A stretch of 64,000 bases of DNA from Scedosporium boydii (Eukaryota; Ascomycota; Sordariomycetes; Microascales; Microascaceae): NCBI GenBank assembly GCA_002221725.1, contig NJFT01000005.1, positions 1-64,000 on the forward strand. Reading direction: 5' to 3'. Both the position numbers and the translations under genes were made by a program. The notes beneath the pieces are model-generated. The model was given only the letters and a program-made list of their open reading frames with translations. It was not told where the DNA came from and ran no database searches. Shown here in pieces: positions 43,361-55,531 of the stretch (the stretch's first letter is position 1; each line of letters begins with the position of its first letter).

Positions 43361-46013
43361 ATGTCGCCGCAAGATACCTTCATCGATGATGAGGACGATT
43401 CCTGGTAAGTCTTTCCCAGCCGACGCTGCAGGTTTCGAGCCTGATCTATGGATCTCGATTTTCGCGTCACATCTCAGAGCCGCATCGCCGACGCCAGTCC
43501 AATAATATCTAACTTTTTTTTCTCGTGCCACAGCCCTCTCTGCATCGAAGAATTCGATCTCTCGGATCGTAATTTCAGGCCATGCCCCTGCGGTTACCAA
43601 GTATGTGATCAAATTGCTATCCCAGCAGTCGATCGAACGCACGCACACCGATCCAGCGAGTTCTAACCTTTCACACCAACCACCTCTAGGTATGCCAGTT
43701 CTGTTTCAACAATATCAAGACGAATATGAACGGACTGTGCCCGGCATGTCGACGACCTTACGACGAGAAAACGATACAATGGAAGGTTGTGACGCCCGAA
43801 GAGTATGTGTCTACATCCATTCCGATCCCCTTCGTGGCTGCCCCTGACCGGCTTCATTTGCTGACTCATTGTCCAGAGAGGCGGAATTTCGAGCGAACAT
43901 TACGAAAAATCAAAAGAAGCGAGCTCAAGAGCAACGACAGAAGGAAGCCCAGAAACGAGAGGCCGAGAAAGAAAACCGAAAGAACCTCGTCGGCGTACGC
44001 GTTGTTCAGAAGAACTTGGTCTACGTAACGGGCTTGACCCCGACTGTTCGTGAGGACGAACTCACCAAGACGTTACGGAAGCCCGAGTTTTTCGGACAGT
44101 ACGGTAACATCCAGAAAATTTCCATTTCGAATCGAAAGGGTGGCGAAGGACAGAATCCTTCGCTCGGCATCTATGTCACTTTCGAGAAGCCTGAAGAGGC
44201 TGACCGCTGCATCCGGGCTGTCAATGGATCACAAAACGGCGACCGAATTCTACGAGCTCAGCTCGGCACAACCAAGTATTGCTCTGCTTGGTTGAAGCAT
44301 GAGCAGTGTACTAATCGTGGATGCATGTTCCTGCACGAGCGCGGTGATGAAGAAGACAGCTACACTAGGCAGGATCTCTCGTCCATGAATAGCATTCACA
44401 CCCAACGACCCATCTCGTCCGCCAGCTCTTCGCGCGCCGCCCCTCGTCCCCAACCCGCACCGCCGCAGTACCAGGCACCTCAACTTCCTCCACCCCCAAC
44501 CGCCCAGGCTGCTGGCCGACCGATGAGCAAGGATGGCTCCGAGGAGAACGGAACCGACGGGTCCGCTCTACCCTCTTCTGCGAACTGGGCGCGAAACCCT
44601 CAGCGCAGCCGACGAGGTAGCCATGCTACCAGCGGGGCTGCGCCTAGTCCCGCCATCTCTGCTTCCTTGCCCGCTACGACCGAGGAAGCCGTCAGCGATT
44701 CCCCTGCGCCGGAACCCGCAAAACTTGCCACCACTCAACAACAAAAGGATCGCAAGGCTTCGAAGTCGCCTGAGGCGGTTGCCGGACCCTCCCAACCACC
44801 GGCAAGGGCCGGCGGTATCCCCGAAGATGTCCTTAAGAGCATCGTCAAGAAACTCTACTCGTGGAAACTCCCCGAGATCACTCCCGAAATCAGTCAGTCT
44901 GTCGAGCTCTATCCCCCACTGTTCGACATCCGGGGTGGTGAAAAGAGGAGGGCTATGCGCGAGGAGGAGGCCCGTCTTGGCGGAGAGCAGGAGGAAGCCG
45001 TTGAAACGCAGGAGCCGTCAGAGGAGGGTGAACCCGAGACCGGCGGTAGTCTCGCTCTCGGCGGCGAGCCTGAGGAGAGGGAATCGACACGGGACGGACA
45101 AGGATTTGACCCTCGACGTGGTGGAATTCAACCTCCTATCCAGCGATCCAGTGCCGATGGTATCTTCGGTCCTGCCCTCGCTCAGAACGCCAACCTGGGA
45201 TCTATTGGAAGCCGCACTATGACTCCCCAGCAGCAGGCTTACATGCGACCCCAAAGCGCATTTGCCGATCACCTACCCCCTGGTATCTCGGCCACTCAAT
45301 CCCTCACTTCTCTGATGCAGCAACAGGGCCATAGCCGCCAGTCATCGAGGTTCAGTTTCGCCAACGAAAACGCCGGTGGCGCTGCCTCTATCCAGCTCGC
45401 TGCCAACCCTAGGATCATGGCGCAGCAGAAGGCTATGATGCCCACCTCCTACCCCTCCCAGCCGGGTAGCCAGTATTATACCACCTCGGTTCCTGGCCCT
45501 CCCCCCGGCTTGAAGTCTACGGGAACTCCCCCAAGCATGTTTGGCCAGGGACCGACCTTTGGCGGGTCGCCTTTCGGTGCAGCACCGAAAGACACGAATA
45601 GCGACCTGTTGCAAAGCATCATTCGCGGAAGAGCTGCTGGGAATGCCCAGGCTCATGATGCAGCAAAGCGTGAGTACATTAATTCTCCTTTTTCCAACCA
45701 GTACCCATCTTCCACCTCCTCTACCCCAGCTCCTGCTTCGGGCCTCCTGGCGTCGCTCTACGGTAACCAGCCTGGAGCATTCCAAGACTTTGGTTTAAAG
45801 CAGAAGAAGAAGGGGAAGAAGCACAGACATGCTAACACTTCCTCCTCTGGGGGGAGTGGCTTAGTAGATCTTGCGGACCCGAGCATCCTGCAGGCGCGAA
45901 TGCAGCACCAGGCTCAGAGCAACGCCGGGGTCGGGCAGGGATTGTTTGGTGGTCAGAGTCAAGGTGGGTACAATCCCAACATGATGTATAATTCGGCCTA
46001 TGCCCGGTGGTAA
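43361..46013 (+). CDS. not4: Not4 short form, 786 aa (last intron unspliced)
   Basis: If the intron at 45964 is not spliced, the frame runs 17 codons farther (GYNPNMMYNSAYARW is its end) to a TAA at 46011-46013. The short product keeps RING, coiled coil, RRM and CCCH finger and has a length closer to yeast and animal Not4. T-rich sequence after the stop (46014-46210) looks like a 3' untranslated region. Both forms may exist; transcript data would decide. Confidence 0.6.
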
Positions 46014-49000
46014 AGAGGTCAACCTTGTTTTTTTTCACTTTTCCCCATGTTTTTTTGAAGGGTTTCACAGTCCTTCTCAACCGAATACCAGCGGGACAGC
46101 GATGGTGGAGAGAGTGTATAGGATACCAGCCTCAGCTTCGTTTCCCCATACCCTTCTTTTCCTTTTTTTTTTTCCCTTCACTCTCGTATTTTTTGTTTCT
46201 TCTTTTATCATGTATTATGAAGGGCGTCTTTTGGGAGGAGTTTTTATCCAGCCATGAGCAGGCAGGTCAGGGTCGGCGGAAAGGCATTTTTCTCTCAAAG
46301 TCTTGTTTTCCTCACACTTCTTATGGTCTGGAAAACAAGCATGCATGAATCGCATTTTGTTCTTGAGCCATTAAGCATTGCAAGGACCTGGGCTCTCTAT
46401 ACCCCCCCTGGAGGGTTTGCATTTGGGCGTCGTCACTATTCTTACTCTTCGATTCTCGTTCTCCTTCCATCAACTCTATTCTCTTTTTATTTTTTTCAGA
46501 AGGAAGACAGCGGCTTGATATGGTGGTCAGTCCTCGGAGGAAAAACACAACATACTCAGCACCCTCTCTCTACGGCTTTCACGGATATCTGCATTTCAAG
46601 AGGTTTCATGATCATATCTCGTCAGGCAAGCCATCATCGTCTTCCTCAAGCCTCCATGTATGTTAACTTGGCAGATGGACTACTTCTTTACCCTCTTGCC
46701 TAGATTGGAAGCAAAATTCTAAAGGGTCAAATAGATGAGATGACCCGCTCTGTTTCATCACATTGTTGTTCACTCGATGAACAATTTCATCATCTTCTTC
46801 TTTCTCCATCATATCTTCTAGCCTCTGCACTAAGACGATGATGGAGGATGCCGTGACTGAGAAAAAAATCCAAATCATGTATCTCGTATACATTAAGCGA
46901 GCATGAGACAAATGTCCTCGCCCGACTGCCTGCCTGTGGGAAATGAAGCTGTGGCTGCAATCTTGTACCTATCTCCGGTGTTGTTGTCCTTGTTTGGTCG
47001 GAGGTTGTTGGTTTCTCTCTTTGGCCTGCTCTTGTTCCACTGCCCTTCTGCTCGTTTGGTTCCAACTGCTGAAAAGGATGTTGCTCTCTGGGGCAGGCGT
47101 TGTGCTAACTCTTTCTATTTACAGATGATGAGTTGCCTTCGCTTGATGAAGCATCTAGCTCAGTGGATGCCCTGGTAGCAGATGACGATGATATGAGCCT
47201 CCCAACTAACCAGCAGACACTATGCTCACTAGAGTCGTTCATCCTGCCTTTGCCGACTCAGTCTGGACACCAGAGTATAGGTCTTGGAGGATTTCCCATC
47301 CCATCTATTTCAGCTCCTCCAGGGTTGGCGTTTGGGCGCGGTAACATTTACGGGACTGGCCAAATCATCCCTCTGCAGCCCATCCTCCCAGCTACCCCAA
47401 CAATGTCAGTAGCCACTCCTCCTGGGCTTCGAAGTGCTACTGGCAGCCCGGCGCCCCGTAGTGGCCCCACAGGACCAAAACAAGAAGCCTCCAAGAAAGC
47501 ATTGAACAAGGCCGAAGCTAAGAGCAAAGTCAGAGCATTGGCAATAGACAGCGGCCTATCGAAAGATATTGCGTTGCAGTCAAGTGCCTCCAAGGGCAAA
47601 GCCATTCTGCAGGAAGAAGATTTCCCCACTCTAGACTCTCTCAAGTCCGGTGCTCAGCAGGCGGCGTCCCAATCCGCCGCGAAGACTCATCAGGTTCCGA
47701 CACCCAAGCCCGTTTTCGCGACTCCTAAGAAGTCGCAACAGGAACCAGTAGTAGCCTCACCTGCCAAACCCGAGAAAACTAAGCGCGCCGCAGAGAAGCG
47801 ACCACCCAAGAATACCTTGAACATTGCTGCGGCCACATCTACAAAGATGGCGCATTCCAAGCCTGTCGAGATGATCACGCCCATCGAGAAGCCCACGGTT
47901 GATACCTCCGAGTCTTCGCCTGCTACTGGTACTGGTACACCCTCGTCCACTATCCCAACGTCCGATATTCGACCCGGCACCCCAGCTTCCGGGGCTGGGC
48001 CTTCGACTGCCTCGAGCCTCTCGCGGGCGGGACCAAAGACGCTGAGGCTCGTGTCGACACCTGGCATCGCTTCGGCGGGCAGCGCAATTCCTGGCCTACT
48101 CTCCATGGCTGGACGAGTCGTCCGTCCCGGTACTCCAACCAGCGAGATGTTTAGTGATAGTGCGTCTCTCGTCTCGCCTTCTATCCCGCCGTCGCGCGTC
48201 GGCTCTCCTCCGCCGGTTCCCGCATCGAAGATTGTCGGCTCCGCTGCCGTCCGAACTACCACGAAGAGCCAACAGCGCAAGCAACGCAAGGAGGCTCACA
48301 AAGGTATGACTGAAGCTATCGTTGAGGCCGCAAAGTCCGAAGTCGAGGTACACGCGCCTGTGGTGGGCCGTAAGAAGAAGCAGAAGAAGGAAAAGCCCGC
48401 CAAGGTGGCTGCGAAGGTGGCTGCGAAGGTCACCAAGGTGGATGGGGGCGAATCGAGCAGCGGCATCGCAGAGGAACGGGATAGCAAACCTGCCACGACC
48501 ACAAAGGATGACAACAGTGCTAAGGAAGAGGAGAAGCCATCCGCCACCCCCCCCGTAGCCGCAACCATGTCACCGGTCAAGAAAGGAAAGGAGAACAAAA
48601 AGGCCAAGGGTAAATCAAAGGAAACGGTTGCTCCAGTCCCGGAACCTGCTCCCCCTCAGCCAGAGCCTACCCTTCCCGAGCCCGAGAGGCCCTTTGACAA
48701 GCTGCAGCCGACGCCCGACTCCGTTTTCCGTCGCCTTGTGCGGGATGGCTTGAACCCTCACAAAATCAGCATGCTCCGTCCCTTCAACAGCCATGCCATT
48801 CGCCTCGAAGCTAACGCAATGGCCAGTAAGACTGGCGGTAACATCGGAAGCCCACACGACCCGAAGCAATTCTGCAAGGACTTCGTCTCGAACCACGAGG
48901 AGATTGTCCTTCGAGCCGGAAAGCCAATTCGTCGTATGGAGAATGGCCAGCGCGTTCTCATTACTCCCCACGGCGACGTGGTCCGCGGCTTGACCGAGGA

Positions 49001-49763
49001 AGAGGAAGATCACTACTTGATACTCCAGAACCGAGTCGCTAAGCACGCCAACGACCCCGTCGCCTACAAGAACGACCAACACAGAGTGCCTTCCGGCGAT
49101 TTCTCCATCATCCAGGGACGCATGGTTGCCAATGGTCCTCCCAGCTTCTTCCCTCAGGGTGAGGACGACATCCCCAAGTCGTACAATTCCAAGATCCGCC
49201 GCGAGGAGGCTATTTCCTTCGCCAACCAGTTTGCCATGCCCAGCATGCGACTTGGCAACCGTACGCTCGTGGGCGAAAAGTGGCGCGACCAGCTTGAGGA
49301 CGATAACACGGCCGAGGTTATGTACCGTCTCAAGGCAATGTTTTACGACCAGAAGCCGAGCGATCCTCAGAAGCAGCCGCGTGTCGGCGCTCTCTTCCAG
49401 CCCATTTTTGACGGGAGCAAACAGGATGAAGCCGCTGCTAGAGAGAAGGAAGAGCCTAAGCCCCCGGTCGAGACTATTGACAAGACAGCCCCGACCCAGG
49501 CTCGCGGTAGCCCTAGCCCTTCCATGTCCAGGAAGAATCTCTTCGCCGACGAGGTAGACGAGAACCCCATCAACGACGAGCACCTTCCGCGCTACGGTCT
49601 AGAAGGCCGCGACACATCCACTCCCAGACCCGCACCGCCCCTCACGTTTGAGGAGCTGGAAAAGGCGTTCTTCTCCTCGAAGAAGGAGGTCGAGAAGTAC
49701 GAGAAGATGCTCAACACTGTGATTAGAAAGAATAGACGGATCCTTCTCGGGCAAAATCATTGA
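43361..49763 (+). CDS. not4: Not4 (CCR4-NOT E3 ubiquitin ligase), long form, about 1649 aa
   Basis: Not4 is the RING ubiquitin ligase of the CCR4-NOT complex, acting in mRNA decay and cotranslational quality control. Exons: 43361-43404, 43534-43600, 43690-43802, 43877-45963 and 47125-49763. Residues 15-57 form a C4C4 RING (C15, C18, C32, C34, C39, C42, C54, C57), followed by a lysine/glutamate-rich coiled coil, an RRM (KNLVYVTGLTPTVREDELT to about residue 185) and a CCCH finger (CSAWLKHEQCTNRGCMFLH). The last exon lacks an ATG at its start, opens with a good acceptor (CTATTTACAG) and is in phase only if the previous exon uses the GTGGGT donor at 45964, giving GGQSQ|DDELPSLDEA. It adds about 880 mostly polar residues, with a conserved-looking block near FRRLVRDGLNPHKISMLRPF. 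Membership of this exon in not4, rather than a separate gene starting at the ATG at 47193, is an inference. Confidence 0.75.
45964..47124 (+). other. not4: Large alternative last intron / short-form 3' UTR of not4
   Basis: The 1161-base segment is far longer than the other introns in this window (60-290 bases). It begins GTGGGT, ends CTATTTACAG, and has a CTAAC branch site at 47105-47109. It contains the short-form stop and no supported gene of its own. Confidence 0.6.
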
Positions 49764-50585
49764 CTCCTAGTAGGGTTCTGGGGATTTGCGAGCTGCGTTG
49801 ACGTGTTGGGGGGCTTGATTGTGGTGGTGCTCGGGGTTGGACTGAGCGTTGCGCTTGAGGTGTTGAGGATGTGTGTTTGTACGTGCACTTGGTTGATAAG
49901 TGGGATGGCGGCGTTGGCCGTGATACGTATTTGATGTCATGGATGTTATTTTGTTGGTTTTCTTGTTTTGAGCATCAGAGTATGTATACCAGCGGGCGTC
50001 ATGGGGGATGAGTTTGAGTGTTTAGATGTATTTCTGGCCTAGACTGTCATGTTTCTTCGTCATGCTTCTTCGTCAAGACTTTGCTCCCTCGTTTAGGAGG
50101 CCAAGTGTTTGGCATCTTGCATTCATACCCCATGCAGCGGTTTCTCTTTCTCCTTTTCTTCTTCTGGTTCTCTGTTTTGTTATCAAACACACCACACTCC
50201 CCAGGGTCAGCAACTCTTCCTACTCGGACATGCCTCCCCTTCCTTGATAAGCTCTCTCCTTACGTTGCCCCTAGCGCTCTTGGAGGGATTGGTTTTCTCT
50301 GCCTGTGCATACATGTACATAGATCATGGTTTGGACGGCGTTTGTTTGGGCAATACCCGCTTCTTGTTTTGTATTCGTCAGGATAGAACCGCCTTGTGCA
50401 TACACTTGGAAGGGCTGTGGACAGCAATGGCACCCCCTTGGGATGGAATAGCGTACAGAATGTGTACAAAGTTGCTAATAAATTGTTCTTGCTTCATTTC
50501 CTATTCGGCCGTGGTTCCGCAATGGGTCATTTCGTGCGTGATTTGTGAATCATTTCAAGGAAGAGCAATACGCATCGCGTTCGTT
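49764..50585. other. Convergent 3' regions of not4 and the potassium channel gene
   Basis: About 820 bases, T/G-rich on the plus strand, between convergent genes. The open frames here are T-rich low-complexity runs with no family likeness. No gene is supported. Confidence 0.5.
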
Positions 50586-53022
50586 TTAAGAGGCTTCCCC
50601 CTCGTCATTTTCGTCCTCGTTGGTCACGTCTTCGTCCCCGGCCTCGTATTGTGCATTTTGCTCAAGCTGCTCCCGCCGTTTACTCTCCCAAACAGCCTCC
50701 AATTCTTCCTTCAACTTGCAGGTCAACTTCTCCAATATCCACTCCCCCTCCGAGACCTCCTTCATCAACGGGCTATGATGTCCGACCCAGCTCCACCTAT
50801 CTCCATCTTCTTCTTCTATTATCTCCTCTTCCTCCCTCACCCGCCCCTTCGAGCCAGGAAGGGGATGAATTCTGGGCACACTATGCATCTCCGGCGAGGC
50901 TTCGTCCTCACCGATAAGGCTGAGATACTCGACCCACTCGGCAAAGGAGTAGCGTTTCCCCGGCTCGTTCTTAATGTCGTCCGAGACGGCGGAGATGGCG
51001 GATATGAGGCGATAGTGGTAGTCGGCGGGGTCGGTGGGCGGGATAGTCTGAGGCAGGCTAGAGGGTGTCGGCGGAGGTGAGGGAGATGGCGATTCGCTCG
51101 AGCCGGGTGCTGCTTCCGGCGCCGCTTCCCCGTCCCCGTCCCCGTCCCCATTCTGGCCGAGGCAGTGAGGGCATTTCTCGCCCTGGATATGCTCGCCGTG
51201 CTCACCGTACTTTTTCCGAAAGATTGACAGCGGGCGGTGATAGTCTTTCACATGGCGGCTGCGATAGATGCTGAACTTGTCCTTTGAATAATGGCCAAAG
51301 GAGATCAGGTACAAGATGTATTGGACGTCGAACTCGGAGCCGTGCTCGCCCGGCAAAATAGTCTTCTTGCCCAACTCGAGCGTCGTGACGCGGATGATCT
51401 TGACCACAGTATCGCTGGCGTTGGAGATAAGTATCGTCATGGTGGGGAGAGCCAGAAGGGCCCAGAAGACGAAAAAGGAGCGGCCACCGTTGGAGACGGG
51501 GGTGTGGTCTCCGTAGCCGAGCGTCATCAGCGACACGAAAGTGAAATAGAAGCCGTCGAAGTAGGACCAGTTCTGGTAGGGTTCCTCGAACTTCTGGAAG
51601 ACAACTGCGCCCACGAGCCAGAGGATGAGCCAAGGACCCATAGAAAAGGCGAGGGAGATCCAGCGGCGCCGGCTATGGGAGTCGTGGCGGATCATGTGCA
51701 TGAGGTTGAACTCGGCCTCGCGGCGGGCGAGTTCCGTCCTGCGGGCATCCTGTTCCCATATGGCCTGGCGGTGATGGCACACTTCAGTTTCGTCGGCGCC
51801 GGTCTGGGTGGCCTCGTCCTTGGTGGGGATCTTGGTGGCCGTAGGGGAAGCCTCGGGAGGAGGAAGTGAGGCAGGATGAGGAGGAGGGGGCTGGATGGGA
51901 TGGAGGATGTCGTCCTGTCCGCGGGCCTTAAGACGGCGTAGGGCTTTCTGACGGCGCCTTTCCATGACGCGGATGTCTACGCGGTGGCTGGCGCGTTCGA
52001 GGGCGAGGGTCATTATAGAGCTGATGACGAGACCGAGGCTGATAATTCCGACGAAGGCGTATGGGATCAGCAGGGCCCTGGCAAGATTTGTATTCGGGGT
52101 GAGGTCGCCGAAGCCGATGGTGAAGAGGGTGGTGTTGGCCCAGTAGACGCCCTCGAGGTAGGCCCAGTCCTCGATGTAGCAGAAGACGAGGGCGCCGAGG
52201 AGGAGGTAGATCAGGAAGATGATGGTCTGGAGCATGAGGGTGCGCTGGGCTGAGTTTAGTTGGAAGTCTTTAGGGTAGTGGCCCCTTTCGGCGCCGGCGA
52301 CAGTGATGACCATGAGGGATGCGACGACGAAATAAAGGATGGCGGCCCAGACGCCGTACCAGAAGGCTTCGGACCAGACGTAGTCTTTGTGGCTGGAGAG
52401 GAGACTGCGATAGGCTACGGCTATGATGATGGTGAGGAGGATGGAGGAGAGGTACCAGCCGACGATGGTGATAGGTTGCGCTATAGAGAAACGGACGCGT
52501 CTAGTCATGTTGAGGAGGAGGAAGACGTTGGAGGTGATGGCAACGATTAGCTGGACGAGGTTGATTGCGAACATCCTAGTTACGGTGGGAAAAGAGAGTG
52601 TGTGAGCTTGTTCCCGGTTGTTCTGCGTAGAAGAGAGAGAACCTACCATGATGGATTGTCTAAGTAGACACGATGCCGTGTCCGATCAAGACCTGGGCGA
52701 TATTGCCTCCACGGCTGTACCAGGGCACATATACTGAATGCCGACGCCACGGGCCCAAGAGTGCCGGCGATGAGGGGGAAGGCCGAGGAGGCATACCACC
52801 AGCGGCTCGCGAGACTTTAAACATGTTAGCTCTGAGGGTCTCTTTTCCCTATTTCTAGATTCCAAAACGGAAACCTAAAAAAAAAAAAGAGGGGTGGAGA
52901 GGGCGCGTTCTATACTTTAGGTCCAATGCCGCATCATGGAAGATGTTGCGTCCTTGGGGGGTCGCAGGCTTCTCGCGTTGTGGAGAGTTGTTAGACTCGA
53001 GGTTACTCGCCGATTCGGCCAT
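50586..53022 (-). CDS. tok1: TOK-type two-pore-domain outward potassium channel, about 754 aa
   Basis: Fungal TOK channels have eight membrane spans and two pore loops and pass outward potassium current at the plasma membrane. Minus-strand exons: 53022-52916, 52814-52647 and 52575-50586. Phases agree; joins read ALDLN|LASRWWYASSAFP and YLDNPSW|MFAINLVQ, restoring the conserved region after the first helix (LIAGTLGPVASAFSICALVQPWRQYRPG). An ATG-like start at 52649 in the open frame is intronic. Pore loop 1 has the filter TIGFGD (in NTTLFTIGFGDLTPNT), pore loop 2 TLGYGD (FVSLMTLGYGDHTPVS); both are intact. A cytosolic linker with a basic patch (MERRRQKALRRLKARG) separates the pores. The long C-terminus is acidic, with a GDGDGDG run coded by CCCCGT repeats on the plus strand. 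A short upstream ORF precedes the start. Confidence 0.92.
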
Positions 53023-54105
53023 GGTTCAAAGTTGGTCGACCTCGTCTATCTCGAACGGAAGGAATCTCGACGTTCAATCGCGGACGCAGCGCAATCCCGT
53101 TGGATCATAAAACGGCCAAGATCTTGAAGCTGAGTACCATGGTGAAGCAAGCGTCTCAAAGGACACAGGGAGCTTTTCGAATCTCCCAACTACTCGTGTA
53201 TCTCAAAACACTATTTTATAATCCGCGACCAGAATAGAAATGGAACAAGACAACTAGAATAATGTATCATAAGGATGGGATATGCCTCAATATCGGCCGA
53301 CAGCGTTGGCAGATTCGTCGAGGAGCCAGTGGCGTATTATATGCTGAGCGGAACAGGTGGATATAACGGATGCTAGTCTCCTTCGTCTCCTTCGTCCAGA
53401 TATTCTCAGAGGTTGTCCGTGGCTGCGACTAGAGGGAAATGGTGGCTTTTTTAAGGTTTGGAGGCGTCTCTGGGACTATTGAGATCGTAGGTGGACAGCC
53501 AGGAGGAATAGTCCCTCGACTACGTGACCTGACGACCCGTGATGGATGGAGAAAAAAAAATACGAGGTGGAAGAAGGACGGGTCGTCTCATCGGATCAGA
53601 CGGCTCATTGATTCCCTTTCCAGGCAAGGGCTGATTGGGTGAGGGAAGCGAGGTTCAGCATGCTTGACCCTCGGACGGTTTTAAGGGGGCATTCAAATGA
53701 GGATTTACTTGGAATGCATCGCCATTCGGTGTAAGTGAAAGAAAGAGGAATGAAAATTATATTTGACGATGAGTGTAAACCTGTAAACTAAGATGCGGTG
53801 ATCTTGGATCGAGGAAGGAGCCGCCCGATCGGGGATATTTTGCACTCTAGTTTTAACTCCGAATTTCAACTTCATGATCTGTGATGCGATGCATTGACCT
53901 TCATTTGACACGCTCATTTTCAGTCCTCACCTTCATCACAGCGACATTCTTAATTGGCGAGCATCCGCGCTGCCGTCCACTCCTTCAAAACATTTACTCC
54001 ATCTTTTTGTCTTAACAAGTAAACTATAGATCCTGTCTGAGTAGTACTAGATCCGTCAATCTATCACACCACCGTCTCGTTGCCGCTTCTCGTCACCGCT
54101 GCATC
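53023..54105. other. Divergent region tok1 / hydrolase-like gene
   Basis: About 1.1 kb between divergent start codons. It holds the tok1 leader with a short upstream ORF and presumably both promoters. No further gene is supported. Confidence 0.5.
53105..53140 (-). promoter_or_regulatory. tok1: Upstream ORF in the tok1 leader (11 codons)
   Basis: Reads MVLSFKILAVL then TGA, with its ATG in a good context (TTCACCATGG), ending 82 bases before the proposed tok1 start. If transcribed, it could lower or regulate tok1 translation. Confidence 0.35.
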
Positions 54106-55531
54106 ATGAGACGGCCTCCGTGTCTCTCCAAGCGCGCCATCGTACCCCGAACTAGCCCAATCCGGCCGTGCTGTGCCAGAAGAGACCAACCGGACCCCAG
54201 AAGATCCAGAAGATGGCACGGCACCGGATCTGACTTCCAGACTATCGAAACTCCCTGCGGTGCGTCCGGCTCCATCTCCATCTCGTACGCCGCCACCATT
54301 CGCGTTCTCACCCAATCTCCCTTGCTTTCACCCCTTCTCACTAACACCGCGCCCGGTAACTCTATATAGCCTCTACAACGTCGTCAACCAAAGGACATCA
54401 GCGCCTCTCCTCATCTACCTACCTCCCTTCCCAACCCCACAACCTTCTCTCAACTTCCTCCCCCGTCTCCTCCACCCCTACCCCACCGCCGTCATCCACT
54501 ACCGCTGGGCGTCATCATCGCCGCCTCCTCCCCCAGACGCAGACGGTGATGACTCCTCCCACTTCACATATCCCCTCCACTGGCCCAACCCCGTCCATGA
54601 CGTAGCGTTCGGCTACGAATGGATAATCAAAAACCTCTCGCCCCCAGGCCTCTCCCGCCGTGACATCCTCGTCCTCTCCTCCCACCTCGGCGCCTCCCTC
54701 GCCACCTCCCTAGCTCTCACCGAATGCCATCCCCACCGCCCCTTCGCCGTCCGGGGTCTCGCGGCTTATAATGGCATCTACAACTGGACCATGTTCCTCC
54801 CGGACCATCGCGCGAATCGCACAAAACCGCGTTCCCGGGCCGCCGCCAAAGAGAAAGCCGAGTCCTTCGGCGCGGTGTCCGATCAGGGATGTTCGGTCCT
54901 CGCCGATCTAGCCGGGAAGATGCCCGGCCTCTTCGCCCGTCCGGATCGGCTGTTCGACGTATTCGCCAGCCCGGCCCTCATGTTCCAGACATCTGGCATG
55001 GACGTGCCGAAGTCCTTTACGAGGAGTACGGAGCTCGCCTCCCAGATCGACTGGCTCGCTTCGCTGCAATCCTCACCCACACTTCTCGCTAATCCTGGTG
55101 GCGGTGATGGGGAGAATTCCCCAGACGAGTTCAAACCCCCCAAACCGCCGGCTCCCCCTCGTCGTGCAGCCCTCATATTCCCTCCTCGCACATCGACGCT
55201 GAAAATCCCCGACACGACACTCTTGTATACACGACCCCCCGCGCCGCCGACGGGCGCGAAGCGCAAGTCACGGCGCACGAAACCCTGGGGGAACACGTTT
55301 GAGACGCAGGCCCTTGAGCTTGGCGGTCTCATGCGTCGTAGTGTTGAGAAGTTGGAGGTCAAGGAGAGGAGGGTGTGGGATGAGGATTTTGAGGATTGGG
55401 AGGGCATGGCGGAGAAGAGGGTTCGTCTGGTTGATGTTGGGCAGGGGGATGATGCCGCGGGGGGTCTTGGGGATGGGGGCTTAGCTGGGCATCTTGTCTC
55501 GCAGTGGTTAAAGGAGAAGTATGGCTACTGA
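54106..55531 (+). CDS. Alpha/beta-hydrolase-like protein, about 446 aa
   Basis: Exons: 54106-54284 and 54370-55531. The donor GTACGC, branch CTAAC (54340-54344) and acceptor TATATAG are in phase and give GASGSISIS|LYNVVNQRTS. The start MRRPPCLSKRAIVPR is arginine-rich and could target mitochondria. The core looks like an alpha/beta hydrolase: APLLIYLPPFPTP (strand and oxyanion region), AVIHYRWASS, PNPVHDVAFGYEWIIKNL, then DILVLSSHLGASLATSLALTE where the nucleophile elbow should be. The usual G-x-S-x-G is not seen (SSHLGA), so activity is uncertain. RGLAAYNGIYNWTMFLPDH and a tail VSQWLKEKYGY complete it. I recognise the fold type but not a characterised function. Confidence 0.75.

Noticed and set aside
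48615..49583. 322-aa open frame on the minus strand
   Set aside because: It mirrors the conserved part of the last not4 exon; codon structure favours the plus strand.
50109..51080. 323-aa open frame on the plus strand
   Set aside because: It overlaps the C-terminal part of the potassium channel in antisense and starts in T-rich 3' sequence; the protein is F/L/P-biased with no domain.
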